A stretch of DNA of 46,446 bases from Helicobacter sp. Its GTDB lineage: Bacteria > Campylobacterota > Campylobacteria > Campylobacterales > Helicobacteraceae. The stretch is taken from positions 1 to 46,446 of the forward strand of contig NZ_JAAVGY010000036.1 in the NCBI RefSeq assembly GCF_014799995.1, read 5' to 3'. A model generated the notes under the pieces. The model worked only from the letters and a program-made list of their open reading frames with translations. It made no database searches and had not been told where the DNA came from. Each line of letters starts with the position of its first letter. Positions within the stretch are counted from its first letter, which is position 1. Position numbers and translations under genes: made by a program. This document shows positions 1 to 8,383 of this stretch, piece by piece.

Positions 1-30
1 AAATACTTGAGTTACAAGTTTGGGTTTTGT

Positions 31-1840
31 ATGTTTTGTTTTAATAAAGTAGTGGGGGGGGCGGCAGAATAAGCAAAATGTAAGCTTAAAGCTATTTTAT
101 TTTCCTGCACTCCCTTTCCAACTCTTTAAAACAATCCAACTTCACAAGAAACAAAAACGCAAATATGCTGAAATCATAGAAATTTTTCCTTCCCTTAAAT
201 ATCCTCCCTTAGAATCTTGCAAAGATTACAAGGAATCCTTATCCTACAAATACCATTTAGCCTATCTTTTAGGAGAAGCACTCTTGCAAACTCATAAAAC
301 TTGGTATAAGGGAAGTTATTTTGGCTTCAACCAAGAGATAAAAAAGACAAAGGAGAAATACAAAGAAATTGCATATATCAAAAAAGAATTAAAAGCTTTT
401 AATGTAAAAGGGATAGATTATTGTTTTCTAGCAAATTTCAGCTCCAAAATCTATTCTCTTTTGCAAGAGAATAATAAACCACTTCTCCAAACATTATTTT
501 TTAATTTTTCCTTTTTTATGCAATATCCTAATGAAATCTTAGAATGGCTAAATTCTCAAGAATTTAAAGAACAATATTCAAACAAAAACCACTCTTATCC
601 TCCTTTGCTAAATCCCAATCAACTCACCAAAGATTCCAAAAATCCTTACCCTAATCTAAGCTATGAGAGCATATCACCTGAACTTGCTTGGGATTTGAAT
701 CTGCCATTGCCTCCGTATTATGGGTTTATCTATTGGGGAAGCCACGGGAGTGGAAACACGGGTTTAGCAACATTCTTAAGATATTGTGGAATCTTTGAGT
801 GTTATTATGAGCCAAATATAGAAGTTAAGAAAATCTATAAAGAGTATTTTTATAGAATTACAAATTTCCACAAAAAGAAAAATCTTACTTATCTTGCAAT
901 TAGGAATCTTATTCCAAACCAAGAGAGAAATAAATTTTATTCCCTCATTTCTTGCGATTTTTCATTAAATCTTGTAAGAGACCCGATAAGCAGCCTTAAG
1001 CATTATATGACAATGAAAAGATTAGGAAAAGCCAAAAGAGAAATTACATTGCATTCTAATATGAATGAAGTATGTCAGAATCTTGTAAGATATGATGGCA
1101 AGCTTGGAGTTACTCCTGATATTGAGAGGATAAATTTTTGGATAAACTTTAGATATATGTGCTTCCACGATACACAGCTTAAAAATGCGCTCCTTAACGC
1201 TAAGGATTCTATCATCGTAGATATGTCTGAAATTGTGGGAGAGAAAACATTTCATACGATATTAAAGTTATCCAAAGAACTAGGATTCCCTGCACCAAAT
1301 GAAAAATACAGAGAGAAGTTTAAAGAAAATATCGCAAAATATGGAGCATTGCTTCCATTAACACTTGTCGTGCGAGCACAAAGTATAAATTTCAAACTTT
1401 ATCTCCTAGATAGTGTGCATAAGATAGAAAACAATATTTATTTGACAAATATAGCCGCTGCGATAACGCATAAAATAGAGCATTGCTTGGATATTACTCA
1501 AGATTTATTTCATCAACCCTATTTTTACAATGGCATTATTATATGTATTGCTTCAAAGGATTGGGAGATTTTAAAACAAGATTCCAAAACTTTACAGGAA
1601 GTTAGAAGTTATCTTTTGAAATTTATTCCAAAATTGCAACAACAAAAAGAAATAGAGGATAAAAAGAAAATCACAGAATCTCAAATACTAGACTATTTAA
1701 GAGAGCATAAAGATTTAAGAATGCAATTCAAACAGGTTTTAGATGAGCATTTAGTTTATATTAAATCTGTGCATCCCGATATTGTAGAATCTTGGAAATA
1801 TTATCAAGAATTTGAGAAAATGTGTTCGGAAATAGATTAA
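31..1840 (+). CDS. DUF2972 family protein, poly-G phase-variable, OFF as read (5' end may lie outside window)
   Basis: Coding similarity is continuous from about base 53 to the TAA at 1838-1840. The frame contains the DUF2972 signatures I recognise: an HLAYLLGEALL...KTWYKG segment near 254-310, a P-loop-like WGSHGSGNTG at about 735-765, and LVRDPISSLKHYM at about 970-1008. The family occurs in Campylobacter and Helicobacter and is linked to surface sugar or phosphoramidate transfer; its biochemistry here is unknown. In the coding frame a TAG (50-52) lies just before the G8 run (54-61). The frame open upstream, with an ATG at 31, runs through the tract into a TAA at 70-72. A tract of 7 or 10 G would join ATG 31 to the body, so the gene is OFF in this sequence apart from a possible internal TTG at 284. 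The true start may lie left of the window. Family assignment is fairly sure, substrate is not. Confidence 0.75.
54..61 (+). repeat. Homopolymeric G8 tract (slippage site)
   Basis: Eight G residues at the 5' end of the DUF2972 reading frame. Length changes by slipped-strand mispairing would move the upstream open frame in or out of register with the body. With 8 G the frames do not join; with 7 or 10 they do. Confidence 0.8.
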
Positions 1841-1866
1841 ATTGCTTCGCCACACTCGCAAGGACG
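1841..1866 (-). repeat. Short dispersed repeat related to the CGTCATTGCGAG element
   Basis: Read on the minus strand, the 26 bases directly after the DUF2972 stop match the widespread intergenic motif CGTCATTGCGAG...GAAGCAAT with one substitution (C for A at the fifth base). A second partial copy with the exact 12-base core is at 36254-36265. Both lie just after stop codons. Function unknown. Confidence 0.5.
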
Positions 1867-1874
1867 AATCTAAA

Positions 1875-2357
1875 CTACTTCACATTTCCACTTTTTAGCT
1901 TTTTCTCCCCCTTATAAATGCCAAAAACCTTATAACCGCCCCCTTGCGTCATCAACACCACAGGATATTCCTCATAATCATCGCCTTGTTCCATTCCCGG
2001 ACTTCCTAGTGGCATTCCTGGTGTAGAGACGCCAATAATCTCCTTTGGCTGATTTTCTAGCAGCCATTCCACCGCATCAGCAGGCACATGTCCTTCAATC
2101 GCATATTGCACTCCATTTTTTTCTATTATGCCCGTATGGCAACTTTGATATTTAGGGACGATTTTAAAATCCTCTTTGACTTTCATAAACAACTCATCGT
2201 CTTTATGCGATTTGACTTGATAGCCCTTAGTTCTCATATATTTTGCCCATTCTTCACAACAACCGCAAGTAGGGCTAGAATACATCTGAATCTCTTTTGT
2301 GGAATCTCCTAGAAGCACCACGCTTGCAAATACCAATAAACCAATGATTTTTCGCAT
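1875..2357 (-). CDS. DUF411 family periplasmic metal-binding protein
   Basis: A 160-residue protein with an N-terminal hydrophobic signal segment (about residues 4-17), then SPTCGCCEEW (28-37), C73-H74, H90 and the family signature GVSTPGMPLGSPGME (about 109-123). These Cys, His and Met residues mark DUF411, a family often found in copper-handling contexts; copper binding here is inferred. ATG start with AAGGAAAG upstream and a TATAAT box at 2389-2394. It appears monocistronic, lying between the DUF2972 gene and pseG. Confidence 0.85.
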   Translation of the reverse strand: MRKIIGLLVFASVVLLGDSTKEIQMYSSPTCGCCEEWAKYMRTKGYQVKSHKDDELFMKVKEDFKIVPKYQSCHTGIIEKNGVQYAIEGHVPADAVEWLLENQPKEIIGVSTPGMPLGSPGMEQGDDYEEYPVVLMTQGGGYKVFGIYKGEKKLKSGNVK

Positions 2358-2388
2358 ATTCTTTCCTTAAAGATAATAATTTCAGCGG

Positions 2389-2394
2389 ATTATA
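2389..2394 (-). promoter_or_regulatory. Probable -10 box of the DUF411 gene
   Basis: TGTATAAT on the minus strand, 32 bases upstream of the ATG at 2357: a perfect TATAAT with an adjacent TG, as usual for Helicobacter housekeeping promoters. Confidence 0.5.
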
Positions 2395-2425
2395 CAGAAG
2401 TTTAGCTTGCTTTACAAATCTTTAT

Positions 2426-3346
2426 TTAAGATTTACCCAAAATGCTCCCCAAGCTCTCTTTCCATTTTGTTGGACGTTTTAAAATCTCCAAAGCACAGGT
2501 TTGATTAGCAGTGCGCAAAGCCAATGAAATTAAGGATTCCAAATGCTCTAATACTTGATGACAAACCAAATCGCAAGTGAGCAAATAAGCTTTAGGCACG
2601 CTCAAAATGCAATTCCCAAAACTGATGAGATTTGCGTTCTGATTTTCTGCTACTTCAAGGGCAATTGCTGGGATTCCACAAGCCAAAATCTCCCCCAAAC
2701 TCTGCCCACATGCGCAAATACAAATATCCATTTGCCTAATCAAATCTGCCATTTCTTGCGCACTCAAGCCATAATGCCCATTCTGCCCTATTAAGTCAGA
2801 ATCTTTTGTAATACAATGCACTTCCCAAAAGGGATAAGCTCTTTGAAGTGCCATCATAAGAGGCTTATTTAATCCCAAAATATCACTTCCCCCAAGTGCA
2901 ATGAGCACTTTTTGCACTTCCTGCTTCAAGGGAATCGCTGGACTTTGTAATGCTCTAGCAAAAGGGGCTTGCAATAGGCGATAATCACTTCCTAAAAAGA
3001 GTGTATGCTTGGGATATTTTGCCCTATATTGCACGCAATCCACGCCACTTGCAGAATTAAGCAAAATACCTTGAGGATAAGGCAGGCGCAAAGTATCATC
3101 AAAAAATAAGCAAACCTTGGCACTCTCTGTCGCTTGCTCATAAGACTCCAAAGGCAGCACATACGAATCTATTGCAATCATATCCCACAAAGAATCGCCA
3201 AGATTGGCTTGCAAATCTTGCGTATCTAGCAGTTGTACTTGGCAGCCTAGCGATTCTAATTCCGTTTTTAAAGCCCTACAACGACTAATATGCCCTAATC
3301 CCACACCGAGTTTGCCATCGGCGAAAATTAACGCATTTCTAGCCAC
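2426..3346 (-). CDS. pseG: UDP-2,4-diacetamido-2,4,6-trideoxy-beta-L-altropyranose hydrolase
   Basis: A 306-residue PseG-like protein. PseG removes UDP in the pseudaminic acid pathway, whose product glycosylates flagellin and is needed for flagellar assembly in Helicobacter and Campylobacter. The N-terminus carries FADGKLGVGLGHISRC (8-23), the GxGHxxRC signature with catalytic His19, and the C-terminal half has the GT-B type nucleotide-binding fold seen in MurG relatives (IALGGSD near 150). The start is GTG at 3346 with AAAGG upstream. It follows the aroC stop by 10 bases, so it may be the distal gene of that operon. No other pse gene is in the window. Confidence 0.88.
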   Translation of the reverse strand: MARNALIFADGKLGVGLGHISRCRALKTELESLGCQVQLLDTQDLQANLGDSLWDMIAIDSYVLPLESYEQATESAKVCLFFDDTLRLPYPQGILLNSASGVDCVQYRAKYPKHTLFLGSDYRLLQAPFARALQSPAIPLKQEVQKVLIALGGSDILGLNKPLMMALQRAYPFWEVHCITKDSDLIGQNGHYGLSAQEMADLIRQMDICICACGQSLGEILACGIPAIALEVAENQNANLISFGNCILSVPKAYLLTCDLVCHQVLEHLESLISLALRTANQTCALEILKRPTKWKESLGSILGKS

Positions 3347-3356
3347 TAAAGCACCT

Positions 3357-4430
3357 TTAGAAATAAATTTTTTGTAGATTCTCTAACTTGCTTGTCGCAT
3401 TCAATAACAGCATATCGGCGAGAATCAATGCAAGACTAGACTCACAAACCACACTCCCGCGCACCGCAATACAAGGGTCGTGTCTTCCCTTAATCTCACA
3501 TTGGACGACATTTCCTTGCGTATCTTGCGTGCTTTGTGGTAAAAAAATACTAGGCGTAGGCTTGAAATGCACTTTCAAAACTATCTCTTCCCCATTACTA
3601 ATTCCACCCAAGATTCCGCCGCAATGATTGCTCATAAACCCCTCTTGATTCATTGCGTCATTATTTTGTGAGCCTCTTACTTTTGCAGATTCTATGCCAT
3701 CGCCAATTTCTACCGCTTTGACACCATTTAAGCCCAACATCAAAGCACCGATTGCAGAATCCAGCTTATAATACAGCGGCTCGCCAAGCCCACAAGGCAC
3801 ACCACTCGCCTTAATGAGTGCGACACCCCCTAGACTATCGTGCGCCTCCCTCGCCTTTAAAATTGCCTCTTTTTGTGCGGATTCCGCTTGTTTATCTAGT
3901 GCAAAGATTTCACTCTTTTCTGCATTTTGAAAGTCAATTGCTTTGCCGCAAATTGCGCCAATATTCAAGATTCCGCTTTGTAAAGTAATGCCAAAAGATT
4001 TTAAAAGTAATTTAGCAATCGCACCCGCTGCTACGCGCGCACTTGTTTCCCTCGCACTGCTGCGCCCTCCTCCGCGATAATCTCGGATTCCATATTTACA
4101 AAAGTAAGTCCAATCCGCGTGCCCGGGACGAAAAAGGCTTTTAATAGAATCATAATCACTGCTTTTGCTAGCAGAATTTTGAATAAAGAATCCCAAAGGC
4201 GTGCCGGTGGTTTTGCCCTCAAAAACACCACTTAGAATCTTTACCTCATCGGCTTCCTTGCGTTGTGTAGAATAAAGATTCTGTCCTCCTGCGCGCCTTA
4301 ACATTTCCGAAGCGATAAAACCCTCATCAATCTCTAATCCTGCGGGCAGTCCATCTACCACTGCGCCAATCCCCACACCATGACTTTCGCCAAAAGTCGT
4401 AACCCTAAGAGCCTGTCCAAAGGTATTCAT
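3357..4430 (-). CDS. aroC: Chorismate synthase
   Basis: Makes chorismate from 5-enolpyruvylshikimate-3-phosphate with reduced FMN, the last shikimate step. GESHG is at residues 14-18, RPGHADWTY and DYRGGGRSSARET follow, and the C-terminal R-H-D-P-C region is present; the length of 357 residues is normal. I chose ATG 4430 over the in-frame TTG at 4433: it overlaps the rnc stop (TGATG) and has AAGGAG five bases upstream. Translationally coupled to rnc. The same order, aroC-rnc-rnhA, is known in H. pylori. AroA is encoded separately at 31070. Confidence 0.96.
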   Translation of the reverse strand: MNTFGQALRVTTFGESHGVGIGAVVDGLPAGLEIDEGFIASEMLRRAGGQNLYSTQRKEADEVKILSGVFEGKTTGTPLGFFIQNSASKSSDYDSIKSLFRPGHADWTYFCKYGIRDYRGGGRSSARETSARVAAGAIAKLLLKSFGITLQSGILNIGAICGKAIDFQNAEKSEIFALDKQAESAQKEAILKAREAHDSLGGVALIKASGVPCGLGEPLYYKLDSAIGALMLGLNGVKAVEIGDGIESAKVRGSQNNDAMNQEGFMSNHCGGILGGISNGEEIVLKVHFKPTPSIFLPQSTQDTQGNVVQCEIKGRHDPCIAVRGSVVCESSLALILADMLLLNATSKLENLQKIYF

Positions 4431-5122
4431 CAACTCTCCTTGTCCATTTTTTCATTTTGCTTGAGAATCTCTAATGCAATTTTCGCGCACATTTGCTGCG
4501 CTTCTTTTTTGCTTTTGCCATTTGCCCTTGCATATTCTTTGTTTCTAATTTGCACGCTCACCAAAAACTCCTTATTGTGGTCAGGTCCAAACGAATCTAA
4601 GACAATATATTCTGGAGTGATTCCAAAAAGTGCCTGCGTCCGCTCTTGTAAAGCAGTTTTATGGTCGTAAAACAAGCTTTTTAAATCAATCTTTGGGTAA
4701 ATTTTGTCCAACAATGCAAGAATCAGTTTGCGCACGACTTCTAACCCACTCTCCAAATAAATTGCGCCCATAATCGCCTCAAAAGCATTCGAGAGAATAG
4801 AATCTTTCTCCCTTCCCTTGTTTTGCTCTTCAGAAACAGAGACATAGAGATATTCCCCGATATTCAAATGTCGCGCAATTTTGGCAAAGGACTTTTCATT
4901 CACCATTGAAGCACGCATTTTAGAGAGCTCTCCCTCTGGAGAATGTGGAAACTTTTTGTATAAAAACTCCCCTATAATTAAATCTAACACCGCATCACCC
5001 AAAAACTCCAAACGTTCATTGTGTGCTCCCTTTTTGGCACTTTTATGCGTGAGGGCTTCTTTGAGCAAATTTTGCGCCTTAAAGTGATAGCCTAAATTCT
5101 GTTCAAAAAGTTTTAAATCCAC
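4430..5122 (-). CDS. rnc: Ribonuclease III
   Basis: Double-strand-specific endoribonuclease for rRNA and mRNA processing. The signature NERLEFLGDAVLD (35-47) carries the catalytic acidic residues, a second acidic site lies near SNAFEAIMGAIYLE (about 110-125), and a dsRNA-binding domain fills about 153-225. At 230 residues the length is typical. The start is GTG with AAGGA five bases upstream. It lies 8 bases after rnhA and overlaps aroC, so the genes are co-transcribed. Confidence 0.96.
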   Translation of the reverse strand: MDLKLFEQNLGYHFKAQNLLKEALTHKSAKKGAHNERLEFLGDAVLDLIIGEFLYKKFPHSPEGELSKMRASMVNEKSFAKIARHLNIGEYLYVSVSEEQNKGREKDSILSNAFEAIMGAIYLESGLEVVRKLILALLDKIYPKIDLKSLFYDHKTALQERTQALFGITPEYIVLDSFGPDHNKEFLVSVQIRNKEYARANGKSKKEAQQMCAKIALEILKQNEKMDKES

Positions 5123-5130
5123 ATAAATCC

Positions 5131-5556
5131 TTAAATATTTTTAAATTTCAATGCTTCTTCTTTGGCGATTCTATCACAGATTTCATTTTCAAGATGTCCG
5201 CTGTGCCCTTTAACCCACTCTGTTTTAATTTTATGCGGTTTAGAAACCTCCAAATAAAGCTGCCAAAGCTCCGGATTCTTTACATTTTTGAAATCCTTAT
5301 GAATCCAATTTGGCAACCACTTGCTTAAGCCCTCTAGCACATATTTAGAATCGCAAACTACCAAGACTTCACAAGGCTCTTTCAAAGCCTCTAAGCCACG
5401 AATGAGTGCTGTGAGTTCCATTTGATTGTTTGTTGCCCTCTTCGCTCCACCCCTTAAGATTTTTTCGTGCTCTTTATAGCGCAAGATTCCACACCAACCG
5501 CCACTTCCGGGATTTCCCAAAGACGAACCATCACAGAAGAGAGTAACGCGTTTCAT
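5131..5556 (-). CDS. rnhA: Ribonuclease HI
   Basis: Degrades the RNA strand of RNA-DNA hybrids. All catalytic carboxylates are visible: D9 in FCDGSS, E47 in NNQMELTA, D69 in VVCDSKYV and D128 in EICDRIA, with the GHSGH loop before the last. The length of 141 residues is normal for a bacterial type 1 enzyme without an N-terminal hybrid-binding domain. The ATG lies inside the 3' end of the upstream TPR gene (26-base overlap), which indicates coupling. Confidence 0.96.
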   Translation of the reverse strand: MKRVTLFCDGSSLGNPGSGGWCGILRYKEHEKILRGGAKRATNNQMELTALIRGLEALKEPCEVLVVCDSKYVLEGLSKWLPNWIHKDFKNVKNPELWQLYLEVSKPHKIKTEWVKGHSGHLENEICDRIAKEEALKFKNI

Positions 5557-6613
5557 CTTGCTTTTCCTTTAAGAATATCAACGTTTTAAGCGTCAAAAGC
5601 CCCTCACAATAAGGACAATGCTCAAAAGGTAGTGGGGTGGTTGCCTTGCAAGATTTACACTGATAATGGAATCCCAAATCCCCTTGAAAAGTTTTATGTG
5701 TTCGCAAAAGACAAATGGTTTCTAGCTCAAAGGTTATCTTTTGCGAGAAACTAAGCGGCAAGATTCCTTTTGCTTCAAAAATATCCTTTAGGATTCTGCC
5801 TTGCGGAGTAGTTGGCATACTTTGCAATTCTTTGATGACATTTTGAGGAATCACTTCACCCTTAAGATTCCACAATACATCTTGCAATTCTAAAAGGCTA
5901 TCTTGTGGAATGATATTGAGGCATTCCCAAAAAAGCGTAGGATAAAAATCCTTAAAAAATCCCAAAATCAAACGCGCCAAAAGTGCCTCTTCTCTTAAGA
6001 TAGCCAATAACTTTTGAGCACTCTCCTCGCTTTTTCGCTGACTTGAAATCAAAATCTTTGTCTTGAGGTAACGCCGATATAATCCTGTGCCGCTCTCTAT
6101 TTCTTCTAAACAATCCAAAGCACTTAAGGCATCTTGAAACAGGTTTAATTTCTCATAAGTTTTGATGAGAGTTTTTAACACCAAAATGTTTCTTGGATAA
6201 TAATGCAGAATCTCTAAATAAATTTCTTTGGCACGCAATGGAAACCCAGCCTTTTCATACACCAACCCAAGAGATTCTAAAATCGGCACTTTATCCACAG
6301 GATTCTGAATGGAATCTAATAATGCGACATAAAGGCGAATCGCTTTTTCATAATTAGCACTTTTTTGATACATTTTTGCCATAAAAAGCAAAGAGGGCGT
6401 GGGATTAGGACTTAGGGCTAAAAACTCTTGGGCTTCTTTGTCAAAACCAATATAATCAAAGCTTTCTACAAATTTACTCAAAGAGTTTTGCTGCCTTTTG
6501 CTAATGAGATAATTCCAATAATAAGCAAAAAGGCTCACAAGCCCAATACAAAAGATAAATATCATAATCCCAAAAAGCGGGTCGCGATACTCAATGCTTT
6601 CCAAAAAATCCAA
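5531..6613 (-). CDS. Membrane-anchored TPR protein with C-terminal zinc ribbon, LapB-like architecture
   Basis: 360 residues: one N-terminal transmembrane helix (about 14-36), a cytoplasmic run of TPR-like helices (about 60-220) and a C-terminal CxxC...CxxC ribbon (YQCKSCK...HCPYCEG, about 317-338). This is the layout of LapB/YciM, which controls LpxC turnover and LPS assembly in gammaproteobacteria. The sequence is diverged, so the role is inferred from architecture only. In H. pylori a hypothetical gene occupies the same place before rnhA. The TTG start at 6613 has AAGGGA five bases upstream. Probably the first gene of the lapB-like/rnhA/rnc/aroC operon. Confidence 0.72.
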   Translation of the reverse strand: MDFLESIEYRDPLFGIMIFIFCIGLVSLFAYYWNYLISKRQQNSLSKFVESFDYIGFDKEAQEFLALSPNPTPSLLFMAKMYQKSANYEKAIRLYVALLDSIQNPVDKVPILESLGLVYEKAGFPLRAKEIYLEILHYYPRNILVLKTLIKTYEKLNLFQDALSALDCLEEIESGTGLYRRYLKTKILISSQRKSEESAQKLLAILREEALLARLILGFFKDFYPTLFWECLNIIPQDSLLELQDVLWNLKGEVIPQNVIKELQSMPTTPQGRILKDIFEAKGILPLSFSQKITFELETICLLRTHKTFQGDLGFHYQCKSCKATTPLPFEHCPYCEGLLTLKTLIFLKEKQDETRYSLL

Positions 6614-6672
6614 GTTTTCCCTTTTCGTGAAAAATCACGCAAATTATAACAAAACTTATAGATAAATTTTTG

Positions 6673-6678
6673 TAAAAT
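6673..6678 (+). promoter_or_regulatory. Probable -10 box of dnaG
   Basis: TTGTAAAATAC with TAAAAT at 6673-6678, 28 bases before the TTG start at 6707. The same TGTAAAATAC string precedes the gamma carbonic anhydrase gene. Confidence 0.45.
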
Positions 6679-6706
6679 ACGCGCATTTTTAAGTTTTGGA
6701 GCAAAA

Positions 6707-8383
6707 TTGATTACCCAAGAGAGCATTGAAGCACTCAAAAATCAACTAGACATTGTAGAAGTCATAAGCCATTATATTGAAGTCAAAAAAATGGGTGCGA
6801 GTTATAAGGCTTGCTGCCCTTTTCATCAAGAAAAAACGCCAAGTTTTGTGCTTAATGCTAACAAAGGATATTTCCATTGCTTTGGCTGCGGAGTAAGTGG
6901 TGATGCGATTAAATTTGTAATGGATTACGAAAAACTTAATTATGTTGAAGCATTAGAAAAACTAGCACAATTTTATAATGTGCATTTAGAATACACCAAT
7001 AAAGTAAAGAAAAATGATGATTTTAAGATTCTAAACTTTATGAATGAATATTACCAATCTATGTTAAATAATGAAATAGAATCTTATATCAAAGAGCGCG
7101 GAATCACGCTAGAGACAAGGGCACTTTTTGAACTAGGCTATGCCCCAAATAATTTTGAAATTATGGCGCATTTACAACGCAATTTTATCAATCTACAAGA
7201 CGCGCTCAATGTCGGGATACTCGGAGCAGACATAGAGAATGACACCAAACGATATTATGCAAGACTTACCCAACGTCTGATTTTCCCGATTCGTTCTGCA
7301 CAAAACAAAATCATCGGCTTTGGCGGGCGCACACTTAGCAACCACCCGGCAAAATATATCAATTCTCCCCAAACCAAACTCTTTAACAAATCCCAAATCC
7401 TCTATGGCTATCCCCAAGCCAAAGAAAGCATTTATCGCCTCAATGAAATCATTATCACAGAGGGTTATTTAGATGTGATTCTACTGCATCAAGCCGGCTT
7501 TACTAATGCAGTCGCTACACTAGGCACAGCCTTGACACACGAGCATTTGCCTCTGCTTGCTAAAAATAATCCCAAAATCATTCTTGCCTTTGATGGCGAT
7601 AATGCGGGAATGAATGCGGCTTTTAAGGCTGCAAATCTCTTGAGCTTAGCCAATAAAGACGGCGGGGTGGTTCTCTTTGATAATGGATTAGACCCAGCAG
7701 ATATGGTTAAAAATGGGGAAATTGAAACCTTAAAGAATCTTTTTAACGCTCCGATTCCATTGATTGATTATGTGCTTCATACGATTTTAAGCCAATTTGA
7801 CTTGAAAAATCCTGTGCAAAAAGATTCCTGCCTCAAAGAATCCCTAGCCTATCTACACCAACTCTCACCCGTAATTCAAGAGGAGTATAAAACTTGGCTT
7901 GCACAAAGGCTCAACCTGCCTGTACATTTAATCAAAACCCAAAAAAACTACACCAAAGAAAAACCAATCAATCAAAGCTTTCAAAGCAGCCAAAATAACT
8001 TTTATGGTTTGGCAGAAAAAATTATCATCAAAAGCATTTTAGAGGATAAAAGCCTCTTAGATTTCGTGCTAAATTACCTAGAGCCGCAAATGTTTCATTC
8101 CGAAAGCCTTGCCTATCAAAAACTTCTTCAAGGAGAGCTAGAATCCTCCCCCCTCATCGGAATCCTCCTAGATTCCAAAATCAAACCCCAAAACAAAGAG
8201 AATCTAAAGCAGCAAATCATTATGATTCTGTATAGACATTATGACGCACAACGCAAATTACTTTCGCAAAACAATTCCCTTTCTTTGAGGGAAAAATCGT
8301 TTTTGCTAAGAAAATATCAAAAATATTTGGAAGATTTAAAGAAAGGAGATTTGGCACTCTATGAGAGCATTAGCACTTTTTAG
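6707..8383 (+). CDS. dnaG: DNA primase
   Basis: Synthesises RNA primers at the replication fork. The CHC2 zinc finger is CCPFH...CFGC (C37, H40, C58, C61). The catalytic core and TOPRIM domain follow, with ITEGYLDVILLHQAGF (about 249-264) and the acidic DGDNAG site (about 295-300). The C-terminal helicase-binding region is weakly conserved, as usual. 558 residues is the expected length. The start is TTG with GGAG five bases upstream. Its 3' end overlaps the next gene by 23 bases, the order dnaG-PP-loop gene also known in H. pylori (HP0012-HP0013). Confidence 0.96.
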   Translation: MITQESIEALKNQLDIVEVISHYIEVKKMGASYKACCPFHQEKTPSFVLNANKGYFHCFGCGVSGDAIKFVMDYEKLNYVEALEKLAQFYNVHLEYTNKVKKNDDFKILNFMNEYYQSMLNNEIESYIKERGITLETRALFELGYAPNNFEIMAHLQRNFINLQDALNVGILGADIENDTKRYYARLTQRLIFPIRSAQNKIIGFGGRTLSNHPAKYINSPQTKLFNKSQILYGYPQAKESIYRLNEIIITEGYLDVILLHQAGFTNAVATLGTALTHEHLPLLAKNNPKIILAFDGDNAGMNAAFKAANLLSLANKDGGVVLFDNGLDPADMVKNGEIETLKNLFNAPIPLIDYVLHTILSQFDLKNPVQKDSCLKESLAYLHQLSPVIQEEYKTWLAQRLNLPVHLIKTQKNYTKEKPINQSFQSSQNNFYGLAEKIIIKSILEDKSLLDFVLNYLEPQMFHSESLAYQKLLQGELESSPLIGILLDSKIKPQNKENLKQQIIMILYRHYDAQRKLLSQNNSLSLREKSFLLRKYQKYLEDLKKGDLALYESISTF

